64,000 bases of DNA from Euborellia annulipes (lineage: Eukaryota > Arthropoda > Insecta > Dermaptera > Anisolabididae), in the NCBI GenBank assembly GCA_023213315.1, contig JAKCPI010015697.1, positions 150,993 to 214,992 on the forward strand, read 5' to 3'. The translations under genes were made by a program, and so were the position numbers. The notes under the pieces were generated by a model. That model saw nothing but the letters and a program-made list of their open reading frames with translations. It did not search any database and had not been told where the DNA came from. This document shows, piece after piece, positions 11,151 to 23,654 of this stretch (its first letter is position 1; each line of letters starts with the position of its first letter).

Positions 11151-11401
11151 CATATTACTTTGTATTAATATTATTTCTGATGATGATCACAAGTGTGTAT
11201 CAAGTGCCTATATTCGAGTGTTTCATTAATTTTTACTAATTATAATGTTTCAACTAAAGCCAACAATTACCCTCTAATTTAACAAAAATGACATCTCTGA
11301 ATGCCAAAGAGACTATTTTCTCTCTAGGCCTCTCAGCTCGGGGCGGAGGGGGGTTCCTATGTTTATAAATTTTACATCTTCATTTCTAATGTATTGTCGG
11401 G

Positions 11402-11604
11402 CCCTCGGACTTGGCGCAGTTGGTAGTGAGCCTGCCTTGTATACCAAGGATCGAGGGTTTGCTGTTGCTCCCAGGCAGTCCGATGATTTTATTTAAGCCA
11501 TTTAGATACTAAATGGCTTAAGTGTTATATGGCCTAAGTTGTCGAAAAGACTGTGTGAATGTGAGTGGAATGGGAAAAAAGTGTGCGTTAAAAAAAATAA
11601 AAAA
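11402..11604 (+). mobile_element. tRNA-derived SINE, family S1
   Basis: The head GACTTGGCGCAGTTGGTAGT is an A-box-type sequence. It is followed by TTGTATACCAAGGATCGAGG, the body block CAGGCAGTCCGATGATTTTA, a small hairpin around AAGCCATTTAGATACTAAAT, and the tail GTTGTCGAAAAGACTGTGTG. Confidence 0.75.
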
Positions 11605-12411
11605 TGTATTGTCGGAAACTAATTATGTTTTGACACAAAAAAAATGGTGTGACAAGCAAGAGTAAGTTAGGTGCTGTGCTACCAGTTTATAGTTCGCAGT
11701 ATATTTATGATCAATTCATGCGACGGATGTTTCTTGTTTTGTTATCTTGGACAGAGAGATGCATTTGTATGATTCAAAATTTCATTTTTTCAGCGATAAT
11801 GATCACGTCTAGTTAGAGAATTGATTTATTGTCATAAAATGTCACACTTTTTTGTGTGATTTCATCTTGATTAAAGGAGAGTAGAATTTCTCTTGATGGA
11901 TTACGAATGCATGAGTTGAGAGAGCAGAGCAAGTTTTCTCCTCTTCTTTGTTTATGTTAGTTTTGTATAGATGGGATGCTTGGCTGCTCATGCTCATACG
12001 TGCAGGTCACCTCACATCAGGTGCACCAAGCTGTGCTGCTTATTGTTAATTCTCTTAATGATGACAAACACGACGTCAAAGATGATGATGCTGATGATGA
12101 CGTCCGTTTAAATAGAAAGTGCTTCCTTCCTTCCTTCCTGACCCATTTTCAATATAACATTTGTGTTTTTTTTTTTTTTAATTCCCACAACCTTCTCAAC
12201 ATACGTACTATAAAATTAATGTATGTCAGCGGATTTATTTATTCGAAATCTGATCAAAAGAAAAAAAACTATTTTTTCTTTCTTTTCCTTTGAAGGAAAG
12301 AGGAGAGAGGCGAGACACATGTATACGCTAAATCAGAGGATAAGAGGGGGGGTGGGATATCGATGTCTTAACAATCGGGTGTTTTGAAGTACACATTACT
12401 CTTGTACTTCA
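11605..12411. other. Unique-looking sequence, no supported gene
   Basis: A plus-strand frame at 11976-12293 begins MLGCSCSYVQVTSHQVHQAV and then runs into GAT-repeat-coded acidic residues and poly(T). The frame is dominated by microsatellite. A first-exon role is possible but unsupported. Confidence 0.3.
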
Positions 12412-12900
12412 TAGGAAAAAAATAGGAGCTACGAAGTTGAAATATTATATTTAAGTTAGGTACCCTCCCAGACACTCAAAATAAGCTTTTGAACACAATC
12501 GACCAAAAAGTAGCACTTTACTGATGTACTTTTTTAGTTTTTTTTTTTTTCGATTTCTCAAAATTCCCCCAAAATTGTTTAAAATTCAAAAATCAATTAT
12601 TTTTTCGATGCTCTTTAATATGAATATTCTCATTTTGAACTTGAAGTGTTTTGAAGCCAGGGCCGGATCTAGGGGGGCAGTGGGTGGGTGAGCCCCGGGC
12701 GGCAGATATCAGGGGGCGGCAATTAAAGAAAAATATACTAAAAAAAGGTAAAATGATATGAATTCTGTATAGAAAATTTTAAGGAGGGGGAGGAAAATTA
12801 AATTTTGCCCCCCCCCCTAAAAAATCTCCTAGTTACGGCTCTGTTTGAAGCACACTTTATTTTGTTACAAAGGGTCGTTTGGCCTATTGTCTACTTTGAA
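12412..12900 (+). repeat. R1 repeat fragment carrying a MITE
   Basis: R1 central and 3' blocks (TGAAATATTATATTTAAGTT, ACTTTACTGATGTACTTTT) are interrupted by the MITE at 12658-12843, after which AAGCACACTTTATTTTGTTA continues. Confidence 0.75.
12658..12843 (+). mobile_element. hAT-type MITE, CAGGGCCGGATCTAGG family
   Basis: The 186-bp element has ends CAGGGCCGGATCTAGG and CTAGTTACGGCTCTG and perfect 8-bp duplications TTTGAAGC (12650-12657 and 12844-12851). It contains the diagnostic GGGCGGCAGATATCAGGGGG block, which recurs in the intron at 37384-37455 and inverted near 45170. Confidence 0.9.
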
Positions 12901-12943
12901 AAAGGTATTTCTCACACAGATAAGAAACCTTTAGTGTGAGTGT

Positions 12944-13003
12944 GTGATGTGGGCTGCCTAACTACCAGGCTTTAGTCTCAATACTATTTTAATAGATGAT
13001 ACA
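12944..13003 (+). repeat. Solo terminal repeat of the 47-bp-TIR element
   Basis: GGGCTGCCTAACTACCAGGC and the following TTTAGTCTCAATACTATTTT closely match the perfect 47-bp terminal repeats of the element at 38637-40089. No partner end is visible nearby. Confidence 0.6.
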
Positions 13004-13009
13004 TCACCT

Positions 13010-14779
13010 GCAGCAGCCCTGATTACATTATCTATTGAACATTTTTGTATTCCTTTTTTACAGTTTACTAGTTAAAGACATATTAATATCATTCAATTTT
13101 TGGTGGAAGGATTAGGCTTTAGCCAGTACAAATATAATTTTTTTTTTAATTTAGATAAGAATAGATGCATTGGCGCAACAATCTTTTAATAATTACCCAT
13201 TAAAACAAAATTTATAAATAATTTATAAGAAACTCATTTATATAAAATTTATAAATTATTCATCTTCTCTATAATATTTTTTTTCTATTTTGGAGAGATT
13301 TTTGCCTTTTCGCTAAGCCCATATTTAATGTATCCTAGTAGAATAATAATTCATGAAAAAGAATAATAGATGTGAACACTTATGTCATCTACTAATCTAT
13401 TCCTTGTTCATCTTACGTCACTCATTTATATATTCATACCTTTAATGTTTAAACCAATAATAATTTAAGTACTTCAAAAACTTCAAGTGATTTTATCATT
13501 AAGTCAAGAAAAGAAGGGGACCATGACATAATTTTCCTTAATAAATATATTTATGTAAATAATTTTAAAATTTTCATTCGGAAATCAAATAGCCTATTGT
13601 CATTAATTTTTTTTTCTTTCTCTTATTTTAATGAAATATGGGAATAAATTTTTTGAATTAAATGTAACCGATTAGCAGAAAGAATAAGCTGCTAGTCTAT
13701 TTGAAGGCAACGTTAGATCAAATCTAATACTTCGAAATTTTATTTTGCTACTGATTCCCTTCATTAGGAAATTTAATCGCTTTTCAAATATTCTTTGTCT
13801 TAATATTTCACAAGAGCTAAATGTGATGGATAGGACTTGAAATACAAATTTTTGAATTCCTGGGCTTTTTTTAAATTTAAATATCTCAAATTCAGAAAAA
13901 AATAAGCCTCAAAGTCATCCAATGAGAAGCCAAACGAAGTTAAATTAATTTTAAAAAATTTCATCGCTTAAGACGGGAATCGAGACCTTTGCCCTCTAAC
14001 ACATGAGATGAGATCTCTTCCTCTAGGTCCAGGGACTTTTTATTCTATTTAATTTTAATTTATTAGATATGAATAGTTAAACGTAAGAATTTTAATTGGT
14101 TTTTTTAAGACTAAAGATAAATTGAGAATAGTAAATATACGTAATGTCATGGTCAGAATCACCCGTCAGCTAATTAATCAAGTTTTTATTATATAGTGGG
14201 AAATTTGAACTGCCACTCCTAAATAATTCTCTAGAAACATGTAGGCCTAAGGAGTGTAATTAAAGATTTATAAAATAAAATAATAGACGTAAAATCGTTA
14301 TGAAAATTTGTAAAATTTATATAATTTTATAGGAGAAATAAAAAACACTAGGCTATAAAATTATTCTTGTGTCGAAATACATATGTTGAAAAGTTAATAA
14401 ATCATTGAAACTTAAGATCTAGTGTTTTTAAATTCTCCTATAAACTAAAATGTTTCAACTAATACCTATGGTTGACAGTTTAAATCTAAATCTACTGTAT
14501 AATATTAAAAATATTTTCTTTATAAATTACGAGAAAAGAGGAGGGCAAACTGCCCAAAAGCCAAAAGTTTTTTATCTTGGTCTTGAAGAGTTTATTTTTT
14601 TGCAAGATTGAAAATTTTATTAAATTTATTCATGCATTTTTCTTAGTTTATTTTGGGAACCTCTTTCTATCTTTTTTAAATTAATTGTAAGCTCATATAC
14701 CTAATCTCTAAACCCTCACACTGATAAAATCAAAATTTTTTAAACAATGTGTTCTTCCTTCCTCTAATTATTGCAAATT
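13010..14779. other. AT-rich intergenic sequence
   Basis: No supported gene. At 13975-14040 the minus strand carries a B-box-like GGTCTCGATTCCCG behind a tRNA-like head, probably a SINE remnant. Confidence 0.4.
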
Positions 14780-14812
14780 TTACTTTCTCTTACCAAAGTA
14801 TATATGTAGGCC

Positions 14813-14844
<32 letters not shown>

Positions 14845-15300
14845 AAGTATTGGATTTATGTCAAAAATTCGATGTCAAGATTTTGATGGATAACTTTTGG
14901 GCCCCGAAACAAAAAAGTGATTTTCGCGGCATGGTCTGTCTGTGAGTGTGTGTGTGTGTGTTCAATTTTAAGCATGATGAATTTGAGCTATGAGGCTGAA
15001 ATTTTATATATAAGTTAAATACCCCCCGGGAGCGTGAAAATAAGCTTTTAATCAAAATCGGCCAAAGAGTACTAGTACTTTACTGATGTAGTTTTTCAGT
15101 TTTTTTCGATTTTCTCAAAATTTGCTCCAACGATTTTTTTTTAAATTCAAAAATCAATTATTTTTTAGATTCTCTTTAAAATGTATATTCTCATTTTGCC
15201 ATTAAAATCTTCTGAAGATCACTTTACTCTTGTATTTCATTGGAAAGATAGAAGAAATGATTGCCATAGTAACAAAATTCCCACCAAAATTTTCAATAAA
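14780..15300 (+). repeat. R1 repeat
   Basis: Head hairpin with an expanded TA core, TATGTCAAAAATTCGATGTC, TG run at 14945-14962, ACTTTACTGATG block, and 3' blocks through AGAAATGATTGCCATAGTAA. The tail hairpin is missing. Confidence 0.85.
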
Positions 15301-17100
15301 TCTTTGAAACTTATAACCTAGTATTATTTAAATTTTCAAATATTAAAGATGAATAAAATTATGGGCCAATTCTTTTCAATTTTCCATTAATTTAATTATT
15401 TAGAGCGATGCATAATATCTTAATCAGATATTTAATTTATGATACTGTATCATAATAATCATTTATTTATTTAATAATATTAATTAGAATTAATGACGTA
15501 TGAACGTATAGTCAAGTCACTAACTAGATATCTTAACCGTAACAAAATTAATTAAATTTTTTTTCCAATTATAACCATAATAGAGTATTTTTGAAACATG
15601 TTTGAAAGTGTTGTTTGATAGGCATTGAATTGTGCAAATTCTTGATTTAAATATCAATGGTATAGTGAGGAGGAATGTGAAAGGGATTCCATTGGCATTG
15701 ACCTCACTTATGTTTTATGGGTCCATTAATTAACATGTGAAGGAGGCTGAGTGAATCTTTCAATCCCAATTCAGTTCATTTTGAGTGATGATTTGGAAAA
15801 AAAAACATAAATAACCTTGATTAGGAATAATAAATATAATTTAGAGGTTTTCGTTCTAATTTGTTGTTTGAAAATAATAAACCTTGAACAAGAAAAGCAG
15901 TTCCGTATTAATTATTTGCAGAATATTAAAATAAATAACCACCTTCTAAAAGAAAAATATAATGCAATTTTTCTCTATTAAGGAGCGAAAAGGTGTCGGG
16001 ACCACCTACAGAGAGATCATGCCCTTCCCTCTTTGGAATTGAGAGATACACTCATTCTAGACCTTGTTAAAATCGGGATTCTAATCTCTAGACAAAGGTA
16101 AATAAAGGCATCTGTATTCGCGATTATTGAAAAGGTGATATTCCATTGATTAGAGAATTGGTTCCCTGGAGGGGTTGTCATAAATGACGAATTCTATTGT
16201 TAATTGTATATACTTTCTATAAAGTGGTCCACAAAATATATAACAAGTGCGTCTGCATGATCTGCTTTAGAAAGGATTTTTTTTTAGAGGGATTAATCAA
16301 AAAATTCATTGGTTGGCCGTTTTGGTTGCCTATCTAACAGGAACCAAATAATAAAAAACTCGTTAGAGGAGATGTAAATAATCAGCCGACCATATTTTCA
16401 ACAAGGTTAAAGGCAAATAAGTAATTTTCAAATTTGATTTAGCCCATTAAATTGATATTAATATTAGCAAAGTAGTTCTTCTTCAGAGGAAAAATTTATT
16501 TAAGTTTTGATTCAATTATTTTGTTATTATTATTGAGTGATATGACCTTTTTGGTGAATTTTTTATATCAACTGGTTTAAAACTGTGAAAAAATTTTATA
16601 TGTATGTGTGAAAGTTAATATTATATCTATTTCTTATTGTAGATTTTGTAAGTTTTGTAACTGGCTAAATGGCTTAGGCCAAAGGCCAAAAAAAAAGATT
16701 CGATTATTATATAGAGGGCTGAGAAACATAGTGTTGTAAGTCAAATTTTTTTAAAAATGAGTTATTTCAATTTTCCATATCTTCTACCATTATGTACTGT
16801 ACAGTATACTAAAGAATATTTCAAAATCATATGCCATCCGGACAAAAGAGATTAGAACATGTGAGTTCAATAAATGGAAAATACCTTTTTTCTCAAAATA
16901 ACAATCACTTGACTTACTCCACTATGTTTCTCAGTCCTCCATATAAGGAAATATATTTTAAAAATAAGAACACCTTCAAAAACTTAAAAGTAGTGCATAA
17001 TTTTCAGTCAACTTGAAGAGTGAGTGCCTATTAATACTATGTTTTATTTTCTAATTTAATAGATTTTAATCTTGATGCACAAATCTCTTTTGACTGTGAA
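15301..17100. other. AT-rich intergenic sequence
   Basis: No supported gene. At 16655-16698 the sequence GGCTAAATGGCTTAGGCCAA runs into a short poly(A), resembling the 3' end of a retroposon. A 61-residue frame at 16831-17016 has no further support. Confidence 0.35.
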
Positions 17101-18676
17101 TTATACCGGGTGGGCCATTAGTGCGTGGACGGAAGATTGTGGGCTTATTAACGGACATTTTTAAAGTTTGTTGATCGTATATAATGTGGGGCCTTTAGGG
17201 CTACAAATTAAAAATATTTTTGTTCCAATTGCACTTTTTATACAGGGTGACCCATATCAAAGTTATGTTTTTTTAAATGGAACGCCCTGTATATTATTGC
17301 ATATTTGGATTCTACGGCCAATTTTAGTATGACTTTATGTCATGCAATGTATTCTAAAACAAACCGTTTAGACGCAAATCGGGCTTTTGTGAAAAAACTG
17401 CTGTCTGGAAAAAATTGAATATCTCGCGAACCATAATACCTAGGGGGCTGTTCTTTTGTGATCTTAGTAATCATGAAATGTACTAATGTGGGCCAGATGG
17501 GTAGCCCGGAATTATTCTTATGTTGGGAGATATGGCTATGCCAATTTGGAAAATTTCAAACATGGATAACTTTATTTTTTCAAATGGAACATGCTACTTT
17601 TTTGACGCCAAGGGACGTGAAATTTAATTCTCTTTCTAATGACATAAGGTTGTCTATATCTATCTTTGGTAGTTTTCTTTTTATTCCAAAATATCTGATA
17701 ACGAAAAAAAAAAAATACATTTATTATAGACAAAACCATTTAAAAAAACAATCCAAACTCAAACAAAATTGTAATAAATGGAAAAGATATGCTAAATATT
17801 CGAAAATGTATTGAAATTTCCTTTAAAATCATTTATTTGAACTCCTAGAAGAAGCCCCGCTTGCTAAAATTAGGGTATGATTTTTCAACAAGATGGCGCA
17901 CCTCCTAACCTAAACATAACCCTAATTTCTTTTTCGGGAAGTTCAAATAAATGATTTTAAAGGAAATTTCAATACATTTTCGAATATTTAGCATATCTTT
18001 TCCATTTATTACAATTTTGTTTGAGTTTGGATTGTTTTTTTAAATGGTTTTGTCTATAATAAATGTATTTTTTTTCGTTATCAGATATTTTGGAATAAAA
18101 AGAAAACTACCAAAGATAGATATAGACAACCTTATGTCATTAGAAAGAGAATTAAATTTCACGTCCCTTGGCATCAAAAAAGTAGCATGTTCCATTTGAA
18201 AAAATAAAGTTATCCATGTTTGAAATTTTCCAAATTGGCATAGCCATATCTCCCAACATAAGAATAATTCCGGGTTACCCATCTGGCCCACATTAGTACA
18301 TTTCATGATTACTAAGATCACAAAAGAACAGCCCCTAGGTATTATGGTTCGCGAGATATTCAATTTTTTCCAGACAGCAGTTTTTTCACAAAAGCCCGAT
18401 TTGCGTCTAAACGGTTTGTTTTAGAATACATTGCATGACATAAAGTCATACTAAAATTGGCCGTAGAATCCAAATATGCAATAATATACAGGGCGTTCTA
18501 TTTAAAAAACATAACTTTGATATGGGTCACCCTGTATAAAAAGTGCAATTGGAACAAAAATATTTTTAATTTGTAGCCCTAAAGGCCCCACATTATATAC
18601 GATCAACAAACTTTAAAAATGTCCGTTAATAAGCCCACAATCTTCCGTCCACGCACTAATGGCCCACCCGGTATAA
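17101..18676. mobile_element. 1.58-kb fold-back (palindromic) element
   Basis: Two near-identical inverted arms (17101-17843 and 17940-18676, about 740 bp each) flank a 96-bp spacer. The outer ends are TTATACCGGGTGGGCCATTA and its complement. A TA or TATA target duplication would fit but is ambiguous because it lies in the palindrome. Each arm holds the same open frame of about 107-118 codons in opposite orientation (17458-17814 and 18040-18363), containing ECWEIWLCQFGK-like residues (LFLCWEIWLCQFGKFQTWI). Direct motifs such as CAGGGTGACCCATATCAAAG recur in the arms. The frame matches no family I know and is probably non-coding repeat sequence. High arm identity suggests recent formation or gene conversion. 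Confidence 0.85.
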
Positions 18677-18789
18677 CGTTTTTGAGTACTGAGATAAAGT
18701 TATGGTTATTTTCATATTATCTTTCCTTATGATCAAATAATAAAATCAAAAAAGTTATATTCGAGTATTATATATTTAGTGTATATATC

Positions 18790-19140
18790 CAGGTGGGAAT
18801 AGCAGATTAGGAAGATAAGGAGAACAAACCAGCCTCTTCTTCTATCTAACCAATACAATTTATTGCAAATATTTCGGCGGGCCATCTTCAGTGCATATAT
18901 GAAAATTATGAGAGAGATTGTCACAAAATTATAAAATATTTTAGAAAATTTAGAGCGCATGGGCAGGTTTTACCAGATATTAATTGATCTACTGGTAAAA
19001 AAAAAACTAAAGTATTTTATAATCAGAATTTTCATAAATGCAGGGGGTTTCGGCCGATTTTTCCTGCTTTCCTCAGTACTCGAATCACACAAAATCTATC
19101 CTGAAGAAAGCTTGAAGGATCGACCGAAACCTCGACATTT
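18790..19140. repeat. Inverted repeats with CTGANGA/GAAA signature
   Basis: The minus strand at 18871-18891 reads CTGAAGATGGCCCGCCGAAAT. A separate inverted pair follows: CTGAGGAAAGC...GGCCGAAACC on the minus strand (19047-19076) and CTGAAGAAAGC...GACCGAAACC on the plus strand (19101-19131). Confidence 0.65.
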
Positions 19141-19616
19141 TGAATAAAGGAATTTATATTCCTAATTAATTGCTTTTTAACTGGCTGTCTTATTTCCTTT
19201 ATTATTATTATTATTATTATTATTATTTTTTTGTTTTATATTTAAACAATTGTCTTTTATCAACACATCATATGCCCATTTCCTATTATATACCCTTAAA
19301 TATCCTCTTCCTTACTATTATAATATTTAATCCATATTTATGATATAATTAATCACAAGTTAGTTTTCGAGATTCTTTAACTCTGATTTTATTTAATTAC
19401 TTTTTTTCTTTAGCGGAAAAAAATAAAGGTAATAACAGCCATTAAAAAAAGAGCAAACGGTTTCTTTGAGTCAGTGATTTTGAATCGTATCAATTTAAAG
19501 TCATCGGAGTATAAGATAGAGGAATCTTGATGCACCTAAACATACATCTATGCAATAACACATCAAAGACAAGCTAATTTTCATATTCTATTTCACAAAT
19601 TTTAGTTCTTAGACCT

Positions 19617-19760
19617 TTTCGTCACCTGAAGCCATTTAGACCCCTTTATTGATTCAAATGATTTCACTAGTGATTCCCTCACAAGAGATTTCTTTTTGAA
19701 CACACCTAATAGCTATAAGCTAAATTTGAAGCAATTGGAAATGAGCTCGGAATTTAAAAA
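19617..19760 (-). mobile_element. SINE remnant, family S2
   Basis: GAAGCCATTTAGACCCCTTT followed by TTGATTCAAATGATTTCACT matches the S2 body seen at 24200, 49066 and 60432. Confidence 0.45.
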
Positions 19761-19891
19761 TGTCATTTGGATAATTTCATCTTTGCATGAAAGAAGATGA
19801 TTGCGGCCTAAGGGGTTAAACAGTTTGGAACATATTCACTATTGGAATATAAGACCAAAATATATTTTAGAAAACAATCGACTTTCTAGCT

Positions 19892-20600
19892 CAGTGTTTC
19901 TCAACCGGTGTGCCCCGGCACCCAAAGGATTTGCTGATTGATCAAGGGGTGCCGCGAGATATTGAGATAAACCAAAAAAAATAACCCTATTAAGGCTAAG
20001 GAGAAAAGATAACCAGCGATTGCTTTCCAAGATAAAATAATTTCTTCTTCTTTTTTTGCTTTAATCCCGCGGTGCGGGGTCGGCGGAGGAAGTTTTTGCG
20101 AGCGGGATACTCGAATCCCGTGCTGTAGTCTAGTGGCAATCAGAGTACAAATTGGAGGATCCGTGGTTCAACCCTCGTCGCCACACCCTTACTTTTTTCG
20201 AGTATATGAATTAATAAATATTGGAATCATGTTAAAATAATCTATTAGCAAATATTTCGGTATGTCTAACGCAAACCTCAGTGTATCAAATTATACGATT
20301 GTGGAGATGTATCATATACTATATGGTATACAGTATATACCAGGTATATATACATACTATTTTCCCTCAGTGACTTGCTCATCAGATATTGTCCCATCCA
20401 TATAAAAAATGGCTTCTCATGTATTTTATGATTAAAGGAAAATGTATGTCTCTTTCTTTAGTCTTTTAAACTAAAGGGTATTCCCCAAGGTAACTATGCC
20501 ATTGTCTCCATCATTATTAAAATTTACTTTGAAAAAATCAGGACATAACTGATTGATGTGTTGTTTAAGTTTTGATGATATTCAATGAATCCTATGTCTA
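19892..20600 (+). mobile_element. hAT-like element, CAGTGTTTCTCAACCGG end, with insertion
   Basis: The left end CAGTGTTTCTCAACCGGTGT and GGGTGCCGCGAGATATTGAG match the element at 41594-42482, as do CAGCGATTGCTTTCCA and AAATATTTCGGTATG further in. Between 20040 and 20218 an unrelated tRNA-like insertion interrupts it. The right terminus was not identified. Confidence 0.55.
20118..20195 (+). repeat. tRNA-like SINE head
   Basis: GCTGTAGTCTAGTGGCAATC (A-box-like TAGTCTAGTGG) and GTGGTTCAACCCTCG (B-box-like) are at tRNA spacing. The ends do not form an acceptor stem. It lies in the GC-rich insertion that splits the hAT-like element. Confidence 0.5.
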
Positions 20601-21127
20601 TTATGCAAAATAAGTAATTTTACTTAATATTTTTTTTTCCGATAGGCATAAGTAAAGATCTTTCTATACTAAGAAATAATTATAATAATTTATTAAAAAA
20701 CAATGAAAAATTCGTTTTTAATTATCTTATTACTTTAAAATGAATGCCCTTGGTTAAATGACCTGCCAGCAAAAGGCAGTGTAGTAATAATAATAAATAA
20801 ATAATCTCGCGTTAAAATCTCAGCAGAGTACCGCTAACAATGAATATTAAATTATAAACATTATCATTATGTCTATCAGTGATTGAGATTAAACCGGAAG
20901 TAAGACAGCTTGTAAAAGAAAAGGAAGTGATTTAAAAAAAAATGGTAAAATCTTAAACATCCTTCCTTACTTATGGTTTATTCATGAAAGTGTAACTGCC
21001 GGGAGGTTATATTTTGATAACAGTGAAAATATTTAAAACTTTTTGGATTTTAGTCAAATAGAAATTTGTTTAAACCAAATAATAATTGATTTGAATAATA
21101 GCTATGTTTATTTCTTAATTATATTAG

Positions 21128-21492
21128 AACCCGCAACTACGTTTCGGTCGACTATTCGACTATGTTCATGGCTAGGGTTCGGTCAACATAAAACCCTCTT
21201 ATGGTTTTTGATGAGTTTCATTAAATTTATAACGATCTATCAGGTATATCTCATTCAGCGTCCAGTCAAAGCCAATATTAGGCCTATATGATAGATCGTT
21301 ATAAATTTTATGAAATATCTATCAAAAAAATAAGAGGGTTTTCTGTTGTCCGGCTGACGTTTCGGCACCCATCACGGATGTCATCATTGCTAATGTATAC
21401 TAAATTAAATTTATAAGATAAGCGTTTTAAATTAAATTGTGGCTTACATTGCCACTGAAGATGGCATCCGTTATAGTTACCGAAACGTCTGT
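21128..21492. repeat. Compound inverted repeats with GAAACGT signature
   Basis: Two modules abut. Module 1 (21137-21365) has arms around AAAACCCTCTTATGG and TAAGAGGGTTTTCTG plus ATAACGATCTATCA and TGATAGATCGTTAT. Module 2 (21355-21492) pairs GACGTTTCGGCACCCATCAC with CTGAAGATGGCATCCGTTAT...CCGAAACGTC. Module 1 is the same family as 32108-32330. Confidence 0.7.
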
Positions 21493-21544
21493 TTTGAAAG
21501 TCCTCCGACAAGGCTGGTTTCATTACTCCCAACTCCGATCTCAT

Positions 21545-22650
21545 ACAAACAGCATTTAACCTATGTTTTTAATTAATGCCTAATTTTGTTTTATTATTTG
21601 TTTCGATTGTTCATTCAAGGAAGCAGACAAATTCTTTGTCTTCAAGATTTTTTATTTGACAAGTCAGGAAGAGAAAATATAAAGAAAACTACAAATAAAC
21701 AAACCAATAGATGTACAAGAAAGAGACATTAACGATGGAAAGTGATTAAAAGAAAATATTAACAGGCGTGCCTCTGTAATCAGAGGTGTCACGTTCCTAG
21801 CCTTCCCGCAATAATACAAAAAACCAAGAGATACGAATTATATAAATAACCTGTTCATATCCAATATCTAATAAAACAAATAAGGAATGAGGGGGAGGGG
21901 GGTAGTTGGGAGATAATTCCCCTCTTTCTCATTGCATATGTAAAAAAAAAAAACTTCAAAAGAGTGATACTTTAATAAACAAGGAGGCCCAAAATAATTT
22001 GTATCGGCTCAAATTATTTTATTTTAACTTTGACAACGTTCGGGGACTAAACCCATATTCAGGACAAAGGATGTTAAAAAATGATGTTATAAAAATAAAT
22101 AAAATCGTTTAAGTTTGCTGGTGGTACCATGCTGAACATCAAAACTGTCCCAAGTTAGGGTATTTGACTGTATGATTTTATTCACGGATCTGTACGTGAT
22201 TATATATAATATCCTAAATAACAGTATTATGTACGTATATAATTTCTTATTTATTAAAATAATCACTTTTTTCTTGCGTGCGGGTCGGAGAAAAACAAAA
22301 AAATTTATCTTCTCAATTAATATTTTTATTACGAACGAATGTAGGTGGCTGACTTTCCCTTATATTATTGTTTTTTTAATACTCTCTTTTTATATTAATA
22401 AGAATTGCTCTCGCTGGATAGGGAAAGAAAAAAACGATCTTTGAGACACTGAACTCAGGATAAGCAACGAATTTGTGCTATCGGCGTTATAATTAAAATA
22501 ATTAAATTAATATTTTTTTTTTAGCTTTAATAAGTAAGTTCCGGGTCTTTTTTTTTTTTTTTTTTGATAAAATTGAAAAAAACTAATAACAAGCACACCA
22601 GTAAAATACTAGCACTCGAGGGGCGCAATTTGATTTGTAAAGAAGAAATA
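21545..22650. other. AT-rich sequence, no supported gene
   Basis: A 90-residue plus frame at 22172-22444 is rich in I, F, Y and N as expected of translated AT-rich DNA. A poly(T) tract lies at 22549-22565. Confidence 0.35.
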
Positions 22651-23014
22651 AGAAAATATTTCAAATTTGAGAGAAATCTTTAAAGGGAATTTCAAGAAAA
22701 TTGGAAAAAACTAAAAAGTACATCAATAAAGTACTGTACTAGTACTCGAAAACAAAAATTTTGCATGAGTATTAGTTTTTCTATTTTTTTATATAAATCC
22801 AGACACAATTGTATGATGAATTTTATAAAAAATTGAAAAACTTTTTCGTTATTTATTGTGAGGGTTTTTATTTTTTATTTCACGGTCCGGTACGGACCAA
22901 ACACCCCGCTTCCCTAGCTACTTCAATTAAGAGGGTTAAATTTTCCCTCATTTTAATTGTCATCGGAACTGTGACTATTTTATATGCAAAATTTGGAGGA
23001 GGCAAGTGACTAAT

Positions 23015-23075
23015 TCGGATAAGCAGCTTTCGGGTCTGAAGTTTCAACTCAACTCGGGTTCGAGCCCAGCTTGAC
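23015..23075 (+). repeat. tRNA-like remnant
   Basis: GGGTTCGAGCCC is a good B box, preceded by GGATAAGCAGCTTTCGGGTC. No A box of comparable quality, so this is probably a decayed SINE head. Confidence 0.3.
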
Positions 23076-23309
23076 AATTTATTCAACATTGCCGAAGTCT
23101 CCTCTTAGGATAGGAAGGGGGGAGATAATCTTACCCCACAGACACAAAGGGCTCAATTTGAGGTAGCCTAGGTGATTTAAATGGGGATGACTCCGACTTG
23201 GTTAACCCGGCCGGGTGACTGGGAAGGAGTTCCTCATAAAATTCAATACAGTATACAAAATTTCAGATATCTAACTCATCGAGACAGCTTTGAAAAATAC
23301 ACTAGACAG

Positions 23310-23575
23310 CAAGGACGGATCCAGAGGTGTTTCTGAGGGAGCCCCCCCCGGTAATCTGGTGTGACTCGTCGCACAGCACACTATTTTTTCTTAATTTTGG
23401 TAGTTTAAAGGCGCATTCTGTACTTGTTGGCCAGAATATAAATACAAATCAAATTTTTAAGTATTAGTTTTTAAAATTTTACATTAAAAATACAATTTTT
23501 TTCGAAAAAAGGTATTTTTTTCAAATCTCGGGGAGGAGGGGGGGGGTAATTACCCCCTTTAGCCCCCCCCCCTTG
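23310..23575 (+). mobile_element. hAT-type MITE, CAAGGGCGGATCC family, right end truncated
   Basis: Starts CAAGGACGGATCCAGAGG and ends at CCCCTTG, lacking the usual TATCCGCCCTTG. Octamers CTAGACAG and TTAGACAG flank it with one mismatch. Confidence 0.8.
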
Positions 23576-23607
23576 TTAGACAGACACACAAAGTAAATTT
23601 TAAGATT

Positions 23608-23654
23608 GATACAGGACCAAGGGAGTTGGCTGCCAACTCCCTTGGTCCTGTATC
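23608..23654. repeat. Perfect 23-bp inverted repeat
   Basis: GATACAGGACCAAGGGAG... and its exact complement are separated by one base at 23631, so the strand can form an almost loop-less cruciform. It lies just beyond a MITE and shows no terminator-type T run. Confidence 0.8.

Noticed and set aside
17458..17814. 118-aa ORF
   Set aside because: Duplicated in reverse in the other arm of the palindrome, with no recognisable domain; probably translated repeat.
20118..20195. Functional tRNA gene
   Set aside because: A and B boxes are present but there is no acceptor stem or anticodon arm; best explained as a SINE head. The same holds for the other tRNA-like sites.
20391..20420. Canonical hammerhead CTGATGAG on minus strand
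   Set aside because: No GAAA element at the right distance; only GGGAAAAT follows.
22172..22444. 90-aa hydrophobic ORF
   Set aside because: Composition is what AT-rich DNA gives by chance (I, F, Y, N, K); no flanking gene signals.
23608..23654. Rho-independent terminator
   Set aside because: Eukaryotic context, no T run, and the palindrome has no upstream gene.
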